Source: Paraphysoderma sedebokerense
Lineage: Eukaryota > Blastocladiomycota > Physodermatomycetes > Physodermatales > Physodermataceae
Assembly: GCA_025602915.1 (NCBI GenBank)
Contig: JAHLJZ010000012.1
Location: forward strand, 310,001 to 374,000
Direction of reading: 5' to 3'
Length of the DNA stretch: 64,000 bases
Each line of letters opens with the position of its first letter. Within the stretch, counting starts at the first letter, position 1. This document shows, one piece after another, positions 10,445 to 20,781 of this stretch. The notes below the pieces were generated by a model. It saw only the letters and a program-made list of their open reading frames with translations, was not told the origin of the DNA and made no database searches. The position numbers and the translations under genes were made by a program.

Positions 10445-12924
10445 ATGACGGCCAATCCACAAATGACAAATGGCACCGGGAAGAGAACGTTGCCCCTTGA
10501 GGGAGAAAGAATGTATCCTTTTTGTTAGTGCAGCAGACAGACAATGTCGTGTGTGGTCTCGTAGTTATCTCGGCCCAACTTCTGGCTATTACCTCCGAAT
10601 CAAACAGTTGATGCTATCCTACACTTTTTTCATGTTCCCCGTTGGCATGCATGAGTAACCACTGCGAAAGATTTGTGTTGATGCGAATAGCTTCTCCTTA
10701 TAAGCGTATTTGAATTCCTTAACTTGTAAATTGTATTTTTGCTCACAGGTTGAATATTTACATATACGATTACTTTCTGAAGCGGTCCTACAAAACAGCA
10801 GCCTTAAATTTCTATAACGAAGCGTTATCAAATACCGGGGAAGTAATAGATAATGTTGCGAACTTACCCAAAGTGTCTATTCCGATTGATGCGCCGGATT
10901 GGGGTTTCTTGTATGAATGGTGGGTTGTATTTTGGGAGATATTTAAGAGCAGAACCCCAAGCGACGGGGCATTGCCGAATGCATTGAAGGATGCTAGAGT
11001 TTATGTTGAAGTATGTTTTATGCTATTATGCCCGATCTGTTATTGCAATCTTCAATTGACTTATATGCAAATAGCATCAGAATGCGAAGTTGCAAAAAGA
11101 TAGGGACATGAAAATGTTGCAGCAACAGCAAATCCAGCAGCAACTGCGGATGCAGGCCGTTCAGCAACAACTCCAACAACAGCAACCACATTCTCTGTCT
11201 CACCCTATGCAACCCCCGAGCCAAAATACTCAAATTTCTCAGTTTCAAGCACCTTCTACTCAATCCAATCCACCCACGCCGACGGTGGCGGCCGGTCAAC
11301 CGAATCAGATGAATTCTCTGCAGCACTCACAGAGTCAAGGCTCAGTCACTTCACCCCCGTCAAGTTCAGTGTTTTCTCCTCCGGCACCTTCGCCAAGAAC
11401 TTTAATGGTAAATACAAGCAATGCGCCTTCGACAGGACCGAATTCGGCTCATTCGCAGTCTGGCACCCCGGAGAACATTAACGACACTGCTTCACAGAGT
11501 GCTATTGGTGGAGGACAAACCTCACCAGCTACTGTGAGCAGTAGTCCTTCTGCTGCGCCTCAACAGCTCGTTAACCAGCCCAACGCTCATATAATTCAAC
11601 AAGCCGTCAAAGAACTGAATATAACTAAACCGTTAGAAACACTTACGCAGCAGGAAAAGGTACAGACAAATCTGAAATATTCTATGCTATCTTTCAAATT
11701 TAGCCCCCAAACACTAACATTTGATGCTACCCAATTTTTAGCAAATGCTAATAGCGCATATCCAACGCAAAGCTATGACACCAATGCAGCTGGCACAACA
11801 TCAGCAGCAACAACAGCAACAGCAACAATTAAACTTGACCCCAAGTCCCCAACTAGCTAATCGGCCCCTGGGGGTTCCAAATCCAATCGGTGCTAGGTAA
11901 CCCTTTTGCTTCATTATTATATTACTTGCTTGTCTTGTCTACATACTTACCTGCTTACCTGTACTTCATCTCAGTGCAATGAATCAGATTCATGCAATGC
12001 GACAGCAAGCGGCCACAAATGCCCAGCAGGCTGCAAGAAATGCCATGTCTCCTCCTCCTCAGGTATCCAAGGTTTAATCTTAATATTCCATAAGACAAAC
12101 ACAACTAACGTTCCACTTCCAGCCTGCGCAATTGAACTCTGTCGGTTCGCCACAGCCCTCGTTCCAACAATTGAATGACCAGAGTAATAAAAGACAACGC
12201 AACAATTCTGGCGGCGCTTATACCTCGTCTCCATCCCCTATTCTTCCTCCTGCTCAGCTGAATGCAAACGTGCAACCTGGCATGTCAATGCAAGAAAGTA
12301 CGTAGCCTTTTTGCTTTACTGTAAGTAACGCTGTCCATGCTAACGACATCGTCATAGATAATGCCGTGTTGGCAGCTCAGAATGCTATACAGAATCAGTT
12401 GTTGGCGCAGAAAGGATGGAATGCCGCTCAATTAACTCCTCAGGTTTTTGTCTTGATTTCGATATTTTCTGATGCTGAGATCAAATCTAACTCAATTCTC
12501 TGTTCACCAGCAAATCGCCTTCCTCCAAGCTCAACGGGCTCGGCAACAACAATCGCTCATGCTGCAGAACCGACAAGTCACTATGAATCAGCCTCAGATG
12601 ATGGCTGCTCAAGGTGGAAATCCGGTTCAGACAGCGGCGGGTGGAAACCAGGTTGCAGCTGCAGGAATGCAAATACCTCCGAACATGTCTGAAATGCAGT
12701 ATAGAGAACTGTTAATGAAGCAGCAACTTCAAGCTCAAGCAGCTCAACAGCGTTTTCAGCAGCAGCAAGTGCAGGCACAACAAGCGTTTGTTGCAAATCA
12801 ACAATTAGCAGCTCAAAGGATGTTATTGCAGCAGCAGCAGCAACAGCAACAACAACAGCAACAACAACAACAACAGCAACAACAACAACAACAGCAACAA
12901 CAACAACAACAGCAACAACAACAA

Positions 12925-12980
<56 letters not shown>

Positions 12981-15057
12981 ACAACAACAACAACAACAAC
13001 AACAGGCTCTACAACAACAGATGCAGCAACAGCAACAACAACAGACTCAATGGGGTGACCAGACGGGTCAGAAACGAAAGCTGTCTCCTGAAATGCCGAC
13101 AAACACGATAAGTTCCGGCAATTTGCATCAGCAGCAATCACACCTCAAGCAATCCGTTTCTACATCCGGTGTCCACGCATCGTCTAATCAACAGTCTGTC
13201 GGTATGCAGAATATTGATACCTCTCAAAATCACGCTGTGTCGGCATCGAACGTCCCCTCTGTCACCTCTCCCGGAGCACCTCAAAGCGTTCAAGCTGGAC
13301 AACAATCTCAATTCAACGCACCAAATCTTCAGCAATTAAACACTCCACAACAGCATCAGCAGCATCCTACTTCCTTGCCTCAGAATGAACAAAATCAACC
13401 ACAGCGCACATCTGAAACTAAAACCCAACAACCAGATGAGGAAAATTCCCAGGTTTGTTTATTATCATAAGCCGTCCAAATGTTGAGGCCAAAAAGAATG
13501 ATTTAGTTTTTACTTTTGATAATGCAGGCATCCATGGCAAATACGGCTATTCCAAATGCAGCGACAAATGGGCAGGAAAATTCGATGGATACAGGGTTAG
13601 ACTTAGAGCAACTAATGATGGATAACGACCTCGACATGTTCACTGATATGGGTATGGAGGGCATGGATGTCGATTCGTTTGGAGCGGGTTTATTTGCTGG
13701 TTTGGGTAGCGTTGATGGTATGTTTACCGAAATTCTTCAATCTTTTCCAATAACCATTCTCACAAATCTCTTCATTTTATTATTTCGGAATTGCTCTGAC
13801 TGATGTAACAGAGCCGAAGAGTATTCAACAACAAATCGCATCTGGTCCACTCATAGAGTATTGTTCATTATCGGGACATACGAACAAAGTTAATACGTGC
13901 GATTTTTCATCTGATGGAATTTTATTTGCTACGGCGGGCCATGATAAAAAGGTATACACTTTTTTACGAACTATTTTTGCTATTTTCGTCTAACCTTACC
14001 ACTTTTGATCTCTTGTAGGTATTGATATGGAATACCCTAACCAAAGCATTAGACCGTACCTTAGAAGGACACGCTAGTCAGATTACTAGTGCCAGATTCA
14101 GCAATCATGGCACTACATCCGCCTCAAATTCGATTCGGCTATTGGCGACAGCATCTTACGATAAAACTGTGAGAATATGGAACCTGGCTGGTGATAACGC
14201 GGAATGTCATGGTATCTTGAATGTAGGAAATACGGTTATGAGTGTAGATTTTTGTCAGAATGGTGAGATTTGCTGTAGCTTGGATGCGGAGGGCGAATTA
14301 AAGGTTTGGAACGTCATGACGCGTGTTTGTGAAAGAAGTCTTAAGCTGGTACGTTTATTTTTGGTTGTTGCTCTTACAAGCCTTGTTGGATCTAATTTTT
14401 TTTCCCTCCCGCGATTGCCAGGGTAAGAACCCCAATACCTTTTGCAACAACCCGATTCGTTCCCACCCGTCGCAGCCATGTACTGTTGCGGCTGCAGTCG
14501 GGTCGGACCTTTACATCTTGAACGTCTCTTTATCATCACTAGAGCTCTTACGGGAATTACCAACGTCCCATTCGAAAATCATTCATACAATTGAATGGTC
14601 TCCAGATGGTGCCTACTTGTTAACTGCTTCCGAAGATTCAATCTCAGTATGGGACACCTTGAATTTCAAGGTCATGTATCACCAAGCACACACTACTGGC
14701 AAAATCTCAAGTTGCACTTTCCTACCGCCCTCGTCCGCTTCATCTCATTCTCTTTCCCCAACCTCGCCATTGTCAGCCGCTTCGGATAAGAATTCAGCCA
14801 ACGCAACTACAATGCTGGTCTATGGCGACTACGAGAATATGTTTGTGTGGCAATTTGCAGGCAGCAGTGGTAACAATTTAATCGGCGGCACTGGGAACAA
14901 GCCCGTTCCAATATCTGGTGCCCATCAAGGCGGATATGTGAGTTGTATAACAGCTTGTGTCTTGCCAGCCGATGGAAGTGAAATTGGGGGTAATGTATTC
15001 GTTGGTAGTGTTTGTAGTAGTAAAAATGGGGGTGGTAAGATATGGCAAATGATGTAA
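10445..15057 (+). CDS. LEUNIG-type corepressor: LisH/LUFS, polyQ, WD40
   Basis: Twelve exons (10445-10512, 10749-11010, 11075-11659, 11742-11896, 11975-12062, 12123-12297, 12358-12443, 12511-13452, 13528-13717, 13812-13951, 14019-14348, 14422-15057) give an in-phase 1218-residue protein. Residues about 22-80 form a LUFS domain with a LisH core (LNIYIYDYFLKRSYKTAALN, then DAPDWGFLYEWWVVFWEIF), as in plant LEUNIG, animal SSBP and yeast Flo8. A long Gln/Ser/Pro-rich middle follows, with 59 consecutive Gln codons. The C-terminal third carries WD40 repeats (SGHTNKVNTCDFSSDG, ATASYDKTVRIWNLA, TASEDSISVWDT). LEUNIG proteins act as transcriptional corepressors, with LUFS binding adaptors; that role here is inference. 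Fungal LUFS proteins such as Flo8 lack WD40 repeats, so this plant-like layout is notable. Confidence 0.9.
12829..13005 (+). repeat. CAA/CAG run coding for 59 glutamines
   Basis: An uninterrupted run of CAA and CAG codons within exon 8 of the LUFS-WD40 gene. CAA predominates, with CAG spaced irregularly, and blocks of about 15-18 nt recur, which suggests growth by slippage or unequal exchange. Shorter Gln blocks follow after ALQQQM. Read on the other strand it yields a meaningless poly-Val/Ala frame. Length is likely to differ between strains. Confidence 0.95.
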
Positions 15058-15468
15058 GCGTTCTGTCAGGGAGAACCTTTTTGGTTAATTGGCGGGATGA
15101 AGATAAATGTAAACGGAGTACTTAATGGAGATTTCAGTTGGAGTCGATATTATTTAGATTGATCCAGAAGTGCGGAAGATTTTCGGCTATTGTACAAACA
15201 GAGTCATCAGTGTTTAAAGTTTGGTTCTGATATTTCCTATCGGTCGAGTTTTTCATAATCCAAATGCAGCGTCACAAATTGAAATTCATTTATTTTTGTA
15301 ATAATAACACATTCGTATTGATGCTTAATTAAAATCATCTCTCCTTTACGGTTTTTTGGACGGCGAGCAATCACTCTTTGAAACTCCATGAAAGGAGTGA
15401 TATCCTCCTGATGTAGACATGGTGGGTACCGGTATGTTTGAGGGTAAAACATTCTATTGCTATTTTAT
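15058..15468. other. Convergent 3' spacer
   Basis: About 410 bp between the stops of two facing genes. A 71-codon frame on the minus strand (15237-15452) has no recognisable pattern. Nothing else seen. Confidence 0.5.
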
Positions 15469-17194
15469 TTAGCCTCTGAAAACTAAGCAGACACCATCAT
15501 CGCCTGCCGTCACAACGTTGATTTTTCCAGCGAGATTTCCATTATTCGTTGCCTCAGAGGTATTCACATATTCACCCACGACAAATCCTAAAACCCCATC
15601 CATATGACCTTTCCAAATTTTCACACATTCCCCAGTTCTACCGTCCCAAAGTCTCACAGTTTTATCCTGCGAAGAAGAAACCAGCATTGGAATCTTATTG
15701 TCGTATAAAATCCATTGAATTTTTATAACCGCGTCAGAATGCGTTAATGTATATCTTGGTCGGAAAGTCTGCGTATCAAATGTGGCAATGGTTCCGTCAA
15801 CAGAGCCGAATGAAAGTAACTGCGGAGGTAGAGATGAGGTGGACACCGAGGAAGTCAATGAAGGCGGGAGAAGAGAAAATGATATGGATTCAATGGACTC
15901 CGAGTGTGGGTTAAATTGTGCTAATATCTGAGATTACGAATAAGATAAATCAGGTTAGATAATGCAATAATTACTGAGGAAAAGCAATATAGGCAAGAGC
16001 TTACGTTTCCATTCGCCAAATTCACCAATCTTCCTTCACCATCCACTCCTCCTGTGGCGACCAACGTCCCGCTGCTATTCACCGCGACCGCTGTAATACC
16101 TTCTTGATGCCATCTGCCATTTTCTCGTGTGTACTTTACTAAATGACCAGTCGTTTTGGGATCCCAAATCACAAAACTTGAATCGTCTGAAGCTGATACA
16201 AATTTTTTTCCATCGGGTGTGAATTGACCGGCAGTGACGGCACTAGAATGACCGCCGCTAAAGACTGACATACAAGTGAGAGTGGGAATTGAGTACATCC
16301 ATATGGTGCCATCGTTGGATCCCGCCAATATAACAGGACCCTTGGGATGAAAATTGATCCACTACAAAAGTGGAATTGTTAAAATGTCATACGCTCGGCA
16401 ACATCTGACGAGAGCTCAGAGCGAAATACATACTACAACTTCATCAGGTCCCTCCAAAACTCCGAGAGTTTCACCGGTTTCGGTAAGATACACGCAGATC
16501 TTTCCATCCATTCCACCACTCGCCATATATCTCCCATCATGGCTGAACCCGACAGCGACTACTGAATCTGTATGCCCGGCCAATTTAAACAGCTCTGATC
16601 CACTAGTGACATTCCATAGGTATGAAGTATCATCTTCTCCACCAGACAAGATCAAAGATGGATTCTGCGGATGAATGGCGATGGCGTAGACCGGTTCTAG
16701 GTTAAAATAATATGCTGATTAGGTGCATTGCATTCATCGGCGGATTCGAATATAAATATAAAATAAGTACTGTAATGCTTGAAAAATCCCTGGACACTGT
16801 CATCTTCTAACTCCACCATTTCAGGCATTTCGGATTGCCCTTGTGCCACGTCTTCAATTGCTCCATCCCCGTCAATTCCTGACCCAGAAGCGATTGTTCC
16901 TTCATCTATCGTCATGCTCGTGTCCTCTACTAGCTGATCATTATCATCTTCGTCCATCGGCACATCGCCGTCATTCGGAATATCATATACTTCTTGCACT
17001 TCTTCTTCGCGAATATACGTTGAAGAAGGATCGGCCTCGTCAAGGACTGAGTCTATCTGAGTATGCCAATGCAACTGCTATTAGTAAAATGCATCAAGCT
17101 TCAAGGACGCGAATACCGAAATCAAGCCAATAATGACATGACTATGAAAACGACACCATGTCAAAATAATTACCTGTTGTGTATTTGGATTCAT
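15469..17194 (-). CDS. SQT1: Ribosome assembly WD40 protein Sqt1/AAMP
   Basis: Dedicated chaperone of ribosomal protein uL16 (Rpl10) in yeast, loading it during late 60S assembly; the animal counterpart is AAMP. Five exons (17174-17194, 16771-17056, 16434-16696, 16005-16361, 15469-15927) join in phase to 461 residues. The start is MNPNTQQ at 17194. An acidic N-terminal region (EEEVQEVYDIPNDGD, rich in Asp and Glu) precedes seven or so WD40 repeats: PVYAIAIHPQNPSLILSGGE, LAGHTDSVVAVGFSHDGRYM, GGHSSAVTAGQFTPDGKKF, SSSQDKTVRLWDGRTGE. The acidic tail plus propeller is the Sqt1 layout; the acidic, positively-charged-partner logic fits the known uL16 binding. Divergent from Rad1 across 600 bp. Confidence 0.92.
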
Positions 17195-17822
17195 GCTAGT
17201 ATGTAAACGACAGTTACTGCCTAATCCATTTACTCATTTACGAAGTAAATCCTTGTTTGATCACCATGGACAACCAAGCACATGAGTTGTTGCTATGGCA
17301 GGTAAACAAAGTTTTTCAAAACCCGGAGCGTGTTACCACTGATCTTTATCGTCTCACAAACGTAACAACGGAATCCATAATTACATGTTTTGCTTTTGCT
17401 CTTTGTAAATATGTCCAGACAATTCCGGAGAAAATGCAGTGCGTAAAACACTGGCTCTGATTCCTTCTTGGATCTGAAGAGCGAGCACCTGTCTCTGCAA
17501 CATTTGAATTCACACTCTTGCTATTTTTACTTGTCGCCATGCCACATCTTTTGTTTCAATTATGCTTATGTATCATTTGGTAGTAAATGGTGCATTTGCT
17601 GGTCCATCTTTTAGTTGATATTGCATCTCGTTGCACGCACTCTTCAGACGTTAAGCTGGAGATCACTGGATGTTATTCCTTTCCACTCGTCGAGGCGTGT
17701 CACTTTCTTATACAATTCTTGCACCAACTCATCATATCCACTGACGAGCAGGGAAATGTCCCTTTCTGCGTGACACTCTTTCGATCAATATTTCCCTCTT
17801 TTTCCTCCGCGTTTCCAGTATA
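17195..17822. other. Divergent spacer with short unassigned frames
   Basis: Should hold the promoters of SQT1 and RAD1. It also contains an ATG in good context at 17266 (MDNQAHELLLWQ, followed by a GTAAAC donor) and, on the minus strand near 17665-17790, an open stretch with helical character (GYDELVQELYKKVTRLDEW). Either could be an exon of a small gene, but no full model could be built. Confidence 0.35.
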
Positions 17823-19285
17823 ATGTCCGATATGCTGACGGCCGAATCACAAAGTCCCGCCCTTTTTACAGCAACACTCAGCAATGTCAAGTATTTGGCG
17901 ACTTTATTGCGAACGATTTATTGTAAAGAGGTAGGCTGAACCTTCTATTCCATTCCTATCAACTGCCGACAGAGGCACTCATACAACAGGCCCTACAAAA
18001 CCATAGAAACTGCTGTGTTATGTAACTCCTAATGGGCTCAAGTTCTCAACCGGTGATGCTGTAACCCAAGCCATCTTGTATCTACAAAATTCCATATTCC
18101 GAACCTATACTTTTAATCCACCTCAACCGCTTGAGGCCTCTCAAGACGAGAACGCCTCCTATCAATTCAAAGAAACAGTTTTCTCCGTGGACTTTCAGAC
18201 TCTACTCGATTGTTTGAACATTTTCGGAAATGCTTTCATCAATCCTACAGGTCTACAGGGGCAAACGATTGAGAACATGGCGAACAACCCGTCGAGTACC
18301 CCTTGGAACACATTTTCAAATAAGGAAAAAGACAATGGCGCAACCAATGTGAAAATGAGTATGAAGGATACAGGATCTGCGCTAGAAATAATGTATGTCT
18401 ACCTTACTAGTTTTTGATATTATGCGATGCCCTGGGTGTCAATTTGATTCGATTCCCTTCGTATGATCTTGTACTTATTGTCTATTCATATCTCTATCGA
18501 ACATTCCGCTTGGCGCGTTTGGATGATACGATCAGGTTACAAGAAAACACCACAGTAACCACTTGCAAACTCACATGCTTCGAGCCTGAAGAGTTGCTCG
18601 ATTTCGAATTCTCAAGCCATCCAATTGTACATAAAATCATCATGAAAGTATTTATCGCATACATTTCGTTTTGATCTTGTAGAATGCTCCTGTGTTTCAT
18701 TTCTCACCGGTTGATCATCCTTTGTTTCTTCTTTCATACAGTCAGAGTGGCTGCATCAAGCTTTCACTGAGTTAGATTCGACGTGCGAGTTCATCACAAT
18801 TTCTGTATCACCTCAAAGTCCCTATTTGAAGTTAGCGACATCTGGTGTTGCAGGCACAACTGAAGTAAGTGCTGAATGCCTCGCAATGACATGTGTGATC
18901 TTCAATTTATCAGTTTCGTGTTCATTTCATCCAATCTAGATTTCTTATCCCCCGTCCACAGATGTGATTACCTCCTTCCATTGTACTCATCCAACTACGA
19001 ACCGATACCAGTTTTCATCCTTGGCTCAGTGTCTTAGGGTCTTGGCCATTTCCAGCAAAACTTCAGTTCGTACCAACAGTCGCGGTTTCTTGAGTTTTCA
19101 ATTTATGGTAGTAGTGAGGGAGGGCGAAGTTTGCTTTGTGGAATTTGTGGTATGCTTTTCATCTTCTCTGATTTATTATTTCGTTATGAAGCTTGCGACT
19201 GTCAGTGATATCGGTTGACTTTTTTTGTTTTTCATCTTTAAAATCCACCTAGGTTGCTCCACTCGAAGAGGACGTAGAGGAATGA
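17823..19285 (+). CDS. RAD1: Checkpoint clamp subunit Rad1 (9-1-1 complex)
   Basis: Subunit of the Rad9-Rad1-Hus1 ring, a PCNA-like clamp loaded at damaged DNA to activate the checkpoint kinase. Exons 17823-17930, 18007-18392, 18536-18647, 18742-18864, 18940-19149 and 19253-19285 give 323 residues in phase. Diagnostic stretches: LSNVKYLATLLRTIYCKE, FSVDFQTLLDCLNIFG, the FEPEELLDFEFSSHP strand, SEWLHQAFTELDSTCEF and RTNSRGFLSFQFMV, each close to animal RAD1. The second intron (18393-18535) is longer than its neighbours, and about a dozen residues expected before VTTCKLTCFEPEE are missing, so a small exon (for example within SYDLVLIV near 18455-18480) may have been skipped in this model. Identity is secure. 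Confidence 0.94.
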
Positions 19286-19788
19286 GGTCAGGTATTTATG
19301 ACAACTCAAATCAAAAATATGTTTATTGAATAATATTATCGTCTTTGTTTGAATCATCAGTGTATTTAATTGTAATTTGTTGAATATGAAAACTCGATCA
19401 TAAAGAAACTAGTGTCTATTACTTTCGCACAGATTGTCTCTTGCAAGAGGTGTTGAAAATGACGAATGCGAATGCCATGTTGTGGAAATCATGAGAATAC
19501 ATAATAGTATTTGCTGCATCAGGGAAATGTCTCATATTAACATGTTTGTGTGACGATAAATGCACTTTCGCAATGACTATCCATTCTGAACAACTGTGAC
19601 GTCAGAACACGCTCATGACCGACTGGGGCTCAGCCTACTGCAGTGAATCCCAGAAATGCTCAGCCTTGGTGGTTATAAGAACTACGTTCCTCTCGCTCCG
19701 GTCCACCCATCAAAGACACAACCGCAAATACTTTGTCTATTATCGCACCAACTCATACCTTCCATCTCAATTCTATTACATCATAAAC
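19286..19788. other. Spacer and promoter upstream of the Stf2-like gene
   Basis: About 500 bp between same-strand genes. No gene recognised; probably the 3' end of RAD1 and the promoter of the next gene. Confidence 0.45.
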
Positions 19789-20470
19789 ATGACAAGAACT
19801 CACGAATCGCAATCCCTAAAAGCGCAACAACGAGATCGTCATGTCGCTCGGTATGCTTTTCTAAATCCTTCCATTTAATTCCTTCATTCTATCTTTAATC
19901 CCATAATCTAACATTCATCTCTCTGATCTATCCTCTCACGATTTATCTTCCTCTCCCACCCCACGCCACCGGAACACGCAGTAACGGGTTCTGGAAAAAC
20001 CGACCCGAACTGAAAAAAGGCGGAGCCGGTGGTTCCAATTGGGGTACAATAGGATCCGAAGCTCAGGAACTCGAACCATTCGAGTATAATGAGGAAATTG
20101 AAACTCAACCGGAAGAAACTAGTATTGGTGTCCCGGAAACTGTTAAGGCGTTACATGGGGATGTTCCGAGAGTACAGGTTTGTTGCGCTTTTGTTAACAG
20201 TCTATTCATTTGGGTTTTCGAAATTTATGCTCTTGGTTTTCTGGCGGATATGCTAATAAATTTCACAATGACATTCTTTTCGCGTCCGGCGTTCCTCTTC
20301 CTTCGTGCCTTTCCCGATTGGATGAACAATAGGTGATAGAACCTGAAGTCTTCAACAAAATCAAAAAACAGGTATCAGGGGAAGAAGAATACGAAGAGTT
20401 TGGAGAAGACGAAGGAGAAGGGCAAGTTCAGGGTACTGCTAACGCAGCTGAAGAGAATCTAAATGAGTAA
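19789..20470 (+). CDS. Stf2/Tma10-like small hydrophilic protein
   Basis: Exons 19789-19850, 19982-20177 and 20333-20470 give 131 residues. It opens MTRTHES, like yeast Stf2 and Tma10 (MTRTNKW), and carries the family core NGFWKNRPELKKGG followed by GAGGSNWGTIGSE, which is also shared with the HABP4/PAI-RBP1 group. The rest is acidic (EEEYEEFGEDEGEG) and rich in Glu and Gln, with little hydrophobic content, so it is likely disordered. In yeast Stf2 was first linked to the F1-ATPase inhibitor and later to desiccation tolerance, while Tma10 associates with ribosomes; which of these applies is not visible. The family call is good, the role open. Confidence 0.75.
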
Positions 20471-20781
20471 AATTGAACGATAATGATTTGCATTTTGGTA
20501 TCCTCGAAAATACTCTTGTGAATATCCATTATTATGACCAGTGCCATTATACCAATTGTCGATATTTGATATCAGACGTGTCGCCTGGTTGTCAATAAAA
20601 TCTTGTATATATCATTACTTCAAATAATCACATGCGACTGAAATTCCGGATCATCTCCTAGCACAAACATCCTGGTGGACAGGAGGAGCTTACAGCATCA
20701 GCAAGCAAAATGTTGGTTTTTTTTTAAGAGTCCAATTATTCCATATTCAGAATCTACACGAAATTATGAACAAGATACACA
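20471..20781. other. Convergent 3' spacer
   Basis: About 310 bp between two facing genes, with an AATAAA at 20595-20600. Nothing else seen. Confidence 0.5.

Noticed and set aside
12581-13141. Minus-strand frame rich in Val and Ala
   Set aside because: It is the antisense reading of the glutamine tract and has no other features.
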